8,881 nucleotides of DNA from a candidate division SR1 bacterium CG_4_9_14_3_um_filter_40_9 (lineage in GTDB: Bacteria > Patescibacteriota > Gracilibacteria > Absconditabacterales > Absconditicoccaceae): assembly GCA_002791215.1 (NCBI GenBank), contig PFWQ01000022.1:1-8881 (forward strand). Reading direction: 5' to 3'. Under the pieces are notes generated by a model. It saw nothing but the letters and a program-made list of their open reading frames with translations. It was not told where the DNA came from and did not search any database. The position numbers and the translations under genes are program-made. Shown piece after piece: positions 6,635 through 8,881 of this stretch (position 1 is the stretch's first letter; the number at the start of each line of letters is the position of its first letter).

Positions 6635-7384
6635 TTAGTTCCCAATGATTTCGAGTTGAACATCATAAAGCTCGCTCATACGCTGGAGCACGGCGCCGAC
6701 CTTAAATCTCGGATCCTGCTGGTTGGCGTAATACCGCTTGTGCGGATCGATAAAAATTATTTTCTTGAGATCATAAAAATCATGAAATATCTCACTAGGA
6801 CTGGCATAAATCATACTCACATTTCAGGTTTTGACTGCCCATCGATGCTTATCTTTCTGTCACTGACTATTGGTCGAACTGAGAAATGCTACTTCTTTTT
6901 TCGTCAATTCTTTTTCATCGACTGAATTCATAATCGTCCACAAATCGGGATACACGACTAAAGTCTGCGCCGAGTTACGAGTGTCGAGTGACAAGGAAAG
7001 GTTAGCTATTTTATAGCTCGTTACGCATCACTCGTTACGCTTTACTCTCTTGGGCTTCAGGCCCAAGAGCTTTTCCCAGTCATCACTTACAAAATATTTC
7101 ATTACGGATTTGTAGGTAGAGTAGTAGGTGTAGACCATCCGATGGATCATCTGGACTGCCTTCGGCGAGAGCAATCATTTGTGAAGTATTTGTATATCCA
7201 TCTTGGGAACATGAAAATATACATATTGTTCAGGGAAAGAAATTTCATCTCCCAAGCATACAAAAATCTCTTCTCCAGATTTCACCAAGTCTCCGATTTT
7301 CACTTTTTTGCAAAATGCATTTCACTTCGTGATGGTGAAAACCTTGTCTGGACCTGCGAATTTATCAAAGGAGTAGAGGTACAT
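6635..7384 (-). CDS. truncated PriA-like primosomal helicase homologue (UGA=Gly)
   Basis: This 249-residue frame runs from ATG at 7384 to TAA and uses five UGA codons as Gly (TKGNA, HKGLL, NEGCV, SQGQK, KTGNV). Its second half follows the PriA pattern: QTLVVYPDLW (family QVLVLVPEI), then GNVSMIYASPSEIF (GTRSALF), then LKKIIFIDPHKRYYANQQDPRF (LGLIIVDEEH.SYKQ.. PRY) and VGAVLQRMSELYDVQLEI. The DEEH box is replaced by DPHK at residues 213-216, and no GxTGSGKT loop precedes QTLVV; a repeat-derived segment stands there instead. The first 100 residues loosely fit PriA's N-terminal 3'-end-binding and winged-helix parts (VKIGDLVKSGEEIF; LLSPKAVQMIHRM). It stops where PriA continues with GSATPS, so the zinc-binding and second helicase lobes are missing. 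PriA is usually about 700 residues. It is probably ATPase-dead: a remnant, or a reduced protein keeping a DNA- or protein-binding role. Confidence 0.55.
6971..7069. repeat. palindromic repeat cluster inside the PriA-like gene
   Basis: Within the coding frame lie two direct copies of CTCGTTACGC (7017-7026, 7031-7040), an inverted pair CGAGTGA/TCACTCG (6985-6991, 7028-7034), a GCTAT/ATAGC core near 7004-7016, and a perfect 9-pair hairpin CTCTTGGGC/GCCCAAGAG (7047-7069). The stretch is translated in frame as KRVKRNEGCVTSYKIANL and following residues. It looks like an intergenic-type palindromic repeat that has become part of a protein. Confidence 0.6.
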
Positions 7385-7391
7385 AAAAATC

Positions 7392-7475
7392 GATAAAACT
7401 TGATAAAGATTGATAAAGGTTGATAAAAGTTGAATTCGATTTTTATCCATTTTCAACTATTTTTATCCATTTTTA
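7392..7475. repeat. GATAAA array between aminopeptidase and PriA-like genes
   Basis: Four direct copies of a 10-base unit GATAAAnnTT run from 7392 to 7431 (one per helical turn). They are followed by three inverted copies reading TTTTTATC at about 7441, 7461 and 7471, the first two (TTTTATCCAT) 20 bases apart. Inverted pairs AGTTGAA/TTCAACT and GATAAAA/TTTTATC allow a hairpin in the transcript. The array fills the gap between the aminopeptidase stop and the PriA-like start. Confidence 0.75.
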
Positions 7476-8681
7476 TCTTATTTTACAAGCAAACTGTCCA
7501 TCCTTATAAATTACCCTTTTACTTCCATCTTTCAAAATGGCAGTGACCGTTTTGGGTGCAGTAGAAACGATATCCTTGTGTTCAGCACTATCATTAAATC
7601 AGATTTTTTCTGCTTGTTTTTTACTGAGTTTAGCTACATTTCCTACTCGAGCATCATTGTAGGAAGCTCAGAGCGCAACGTGCATATTGCCATATTTTCC
7701 ACCCATATTTTCGTCATACAAAGTCTCTCACATAAATTTGGTAATGTGCGAAATCCTTCCATCGGTGAGTGAAAATTCTCACAATCTATTCGCATTGGGT
7801 ATAGCGATTAACTCTTTCAACAATTTCTGATTTTCTTTAGCAGAAAATTTTGTCACTACTCATTTACGGAAATGCAATTCGATTCATTTTATCATCTGAC
7901 CATAGACATAGAGCGGCTGATTAAATTTCACTCGACCTTCAGTTTCTCTACAGTCAGGTGAGGTGAAAATTTCAAAGGAAGGAATATTTACTCATCTTCC
8001 TCCCAACCATTTTCTATCAGCTCATATTTTTACTTGGAGATCAGCATCAGGTCAAGTGACGTGAATATATTCTATTTTCATCTTGTCGAGCCATTTTTGG
8101 ATCTTTTCAATATATTTGGAAGTTTTATTCCATTGAACTACAGGATCTTTGTAATCAAGATAACATGCTTTGATGATCTGATTTCGATATTCTTTCAGAC
8201 TCAGTTTTGCTTCTTTGGCCATAGCAGGTGTTCAGTACATTCATATAGTCCATGAATGTTTTCCTGCATGCTCTTTCTCTCTGCGTCTATCCATATATTC
8301 TTTACGTGAATGTCTTCTGGCAGTAAGTTTTTTTGGATTGACGCCTTTGAGCTCATACATATCAGCCTCAGCGACGATAGAGATGATATGATCCATTTGT
8401 GCTACTTTCCCATGAAGAAAATGAGCAGGGTAAAATACGATTTGATCGTCATTTGCATGCTCGAAAAAATGTTTGGAAACGCCATCAGGGAGATATTCCA
8501 TCATCGGATGCGCTCCTGCTTCGAGAATAGCTTGCTGTAATGGAAGATAGAAAGGCTTTGCGCATTCAGGAAGTTGAACGAAAACTACTTCGCCTTTCTT
8601 GACTCATTTCCCAAATCGGAGAGCGAATTTGACGAGGACGTCGGCATATTTTTTGAGTAGGGCAGGGCTTGGCTGATACAT
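7473..8681 (-). CDS. M29-family aminopeptidase (AmpS/AmpT type, UGA=Gly)
   Basis: This 402-residue protein has the family's usual length of about 400. M29 enzymes are cytoplasmic aminopeptidases with two metal ions that remove N-terminal residues from peptides. The N-terminus (LLKKYADVLVKFALRFGKGVKKGEVVFVQLP) is typical. The expected metal-site pattern is present: Glu248 in TEGRV, Glu302 in LGEFSL, His334 and Tyr341 in HVALGASY, and His368/Asp370 in EHKD. Twelve UGA codons are read as Gly, including the Gly of HVALG and of LGEF, both conserved in the family. The ATG start at 8681 gives a full-length N-terminus; it is followed by the TAA-ended tail KDGQFACKIR. No Shine-Dalgarno site is visible. 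A hairpin terminator from the upstream gene sits just before it, and the GATAAA array follows. It probably works in peptide recycling, useful to a cell that imports amino acids or peptides from others. The call is firm; the substrate preference is unknown. Confidence 0.9.
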
Positions 8682-8700
8682 AGATTTTTGTTTACAAGTA

Positions 8701-8727
8701 AAAACTGGCTAGTGTATAGCCAGTTTT
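8701..8727 (-). terminator. terminator hairpin of the upstream gene
   Basis: AAAACTGGCTA and TAGCCAGTTTT form a perfect 11-pair stem with a 5-base loop; on the minus strand the T run extends to TTTTT. It lies 42 bases past the stop of the partial gene and 20 bases before the aminopeptidase start. The A/T ends make it able to act in both directions. Confidence 0.75.
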
Positions 8728-8740
8728 GAGATAGTTTCAA
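8713..8740 (-). promoter_or_regulatory. possible promoter for the aminopeptidase gene
   Basis: On the minus strand TTGAAA (8735-8740) and TATACA (8713-8718) are 16 bases apart, about 32 bases before the ATG. The -10 box lies across the loop of the terminator hairpin, so RNA would start in the descending arm and lack the hairpin. Pattern-based only. Confidence 0.45.
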
Positions 8741-8768
8741 GGAGAAAAATAAGGGAAAGTGTGGAAAA

Positions 8769-8881
8769 TTATTTTCTTAATTTCTTTTTGTCAGTTAGAT
8801 GAAGATTGTCAGTTAGATGAAGATAATTTTTATCGGAGACGACAGATTCTCAAAGCTGTTTTTCGATGTCTTTTCTGGTAT
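8769..8881 (-). CDS. 3' end of an unrecognised gene (UGA=Gly)
   Basis: The last 36 codons of a gene enter from the right edge: a frame reading RKDIEKQL, Gly (UGA), ESVVSDKNYL, then HLTDNLHLTD and a basic tail KKKLRK before TAA. One UGA is read as Gly. The coding frame is supported by the terminator that follows and by its agreement with the strand and code of the neighbours. The residues are charged and probably helical. I recognise no family. An 18-base tandem duplication lies in the coding sequence. Confidence 0.6.
8790..8825. repeat. 18-bp tandem duplication in the partial gene
   Basis: GTCAGTTAGATGAAGATT (8790-8807) is followed by a copy differing only in the last base (8808-8825). It is read in frame on the minus strand as a repeat of six residues (HLTDNL HLTD). 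The near identity suggests a recent slippage or duplication event that kept the frame. Confidence 0.85.

Noticed and set aside
6584..6925. Plus-strand frame of 113 codons
   Set aside because: It is antisense to the PriA-like gene, whose motif order supports the minus strand; the plus frame has no recognisable motif.
7142..7396. Plus-strand frame of 84 codons
   Set aside because: It is a shadow of the N-terminal half of the PriA-like gene and has no start signal.
7392..7475. CRISPR array
   Set aside because: The units are only 10 bases long with no unique spacers, and no cas genes are nearby.
31..8681. UGA read as tryptophan (code 4) instead of glycine
   Set aside because: UGA falls on conserved glycines (IPLLG, HVALG, RGET) and in small-residue turns, while Trp positions use UGG.

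Overview
The window looks like part of the chromosome of a Candidate Phyla Radiation bacterium that uses genetic code 25 (UGA read as glycine), as known in Gracilibacteria and Absconditabacteria (SR1). Under the standard code nearly every minus-strand gene falls into fragments. With UGA read as Gly, eleven minus-strand reading frames (ten complete, one partial) become continuous and end only at TAA or TAG. I counted about 63 in-frame UGA codons, many at positions where the protein family has a conserved glycine. UGG still encodes Trp. The DNA is AT-rich, genes are packed tightly, and no gene has a convincing Shine-Dalgarno site.

Region 31-5571 (minus strand) is a type IV pilus assembly locus. 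In transcription order it holds pilN-like, pilO-like and pilC-like (platform protein) genes, then a terminator-like hairpin and a dispersed palindromic repeat. Four minor-pilin genes follow in the order fimU/gspH, pilV/gspI, pilW/gspJ, pilX/gspK. The first three inner-membrane proteins would form the alignment complex and platform. The four minor pilins would form the complex that primes pilus assembly at the tip. No pilB, pilT, pilM, pilQ, pilD or pilY1 is in the window.

Region 5572-5807 is a divergent intergenic region with a GC-rich double-hairpin repeat, a promoter for the pil genes and a promoter for the only plus-strand gene. That gene (5808-6242) encodes a small secreted protein of unknown function. 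It contains no UGA codon and has its own promoter and strong terminator, so it may have been acquired recently.

Region 6264-8881 (minus strand) holds, in transcription order, the 3' end of an unrecognised gene, a complete M29-family aminopeptidase, an intergenic array of GATAAA motifs, a short PriA-like protein that seems to lack its ATP-binding loop and C-terminal helicase lobe, and a very small HicB-like protein. Hairpin terminators separate several of these genes. No rRNA, tRNA, CRISPR array or insertion sequence was seen. No gene-free stretch exceeds 300 bases. Positions 1-30 hold only T-rich (minus strand) sequence after the pilX-like stop, with nothing callable.
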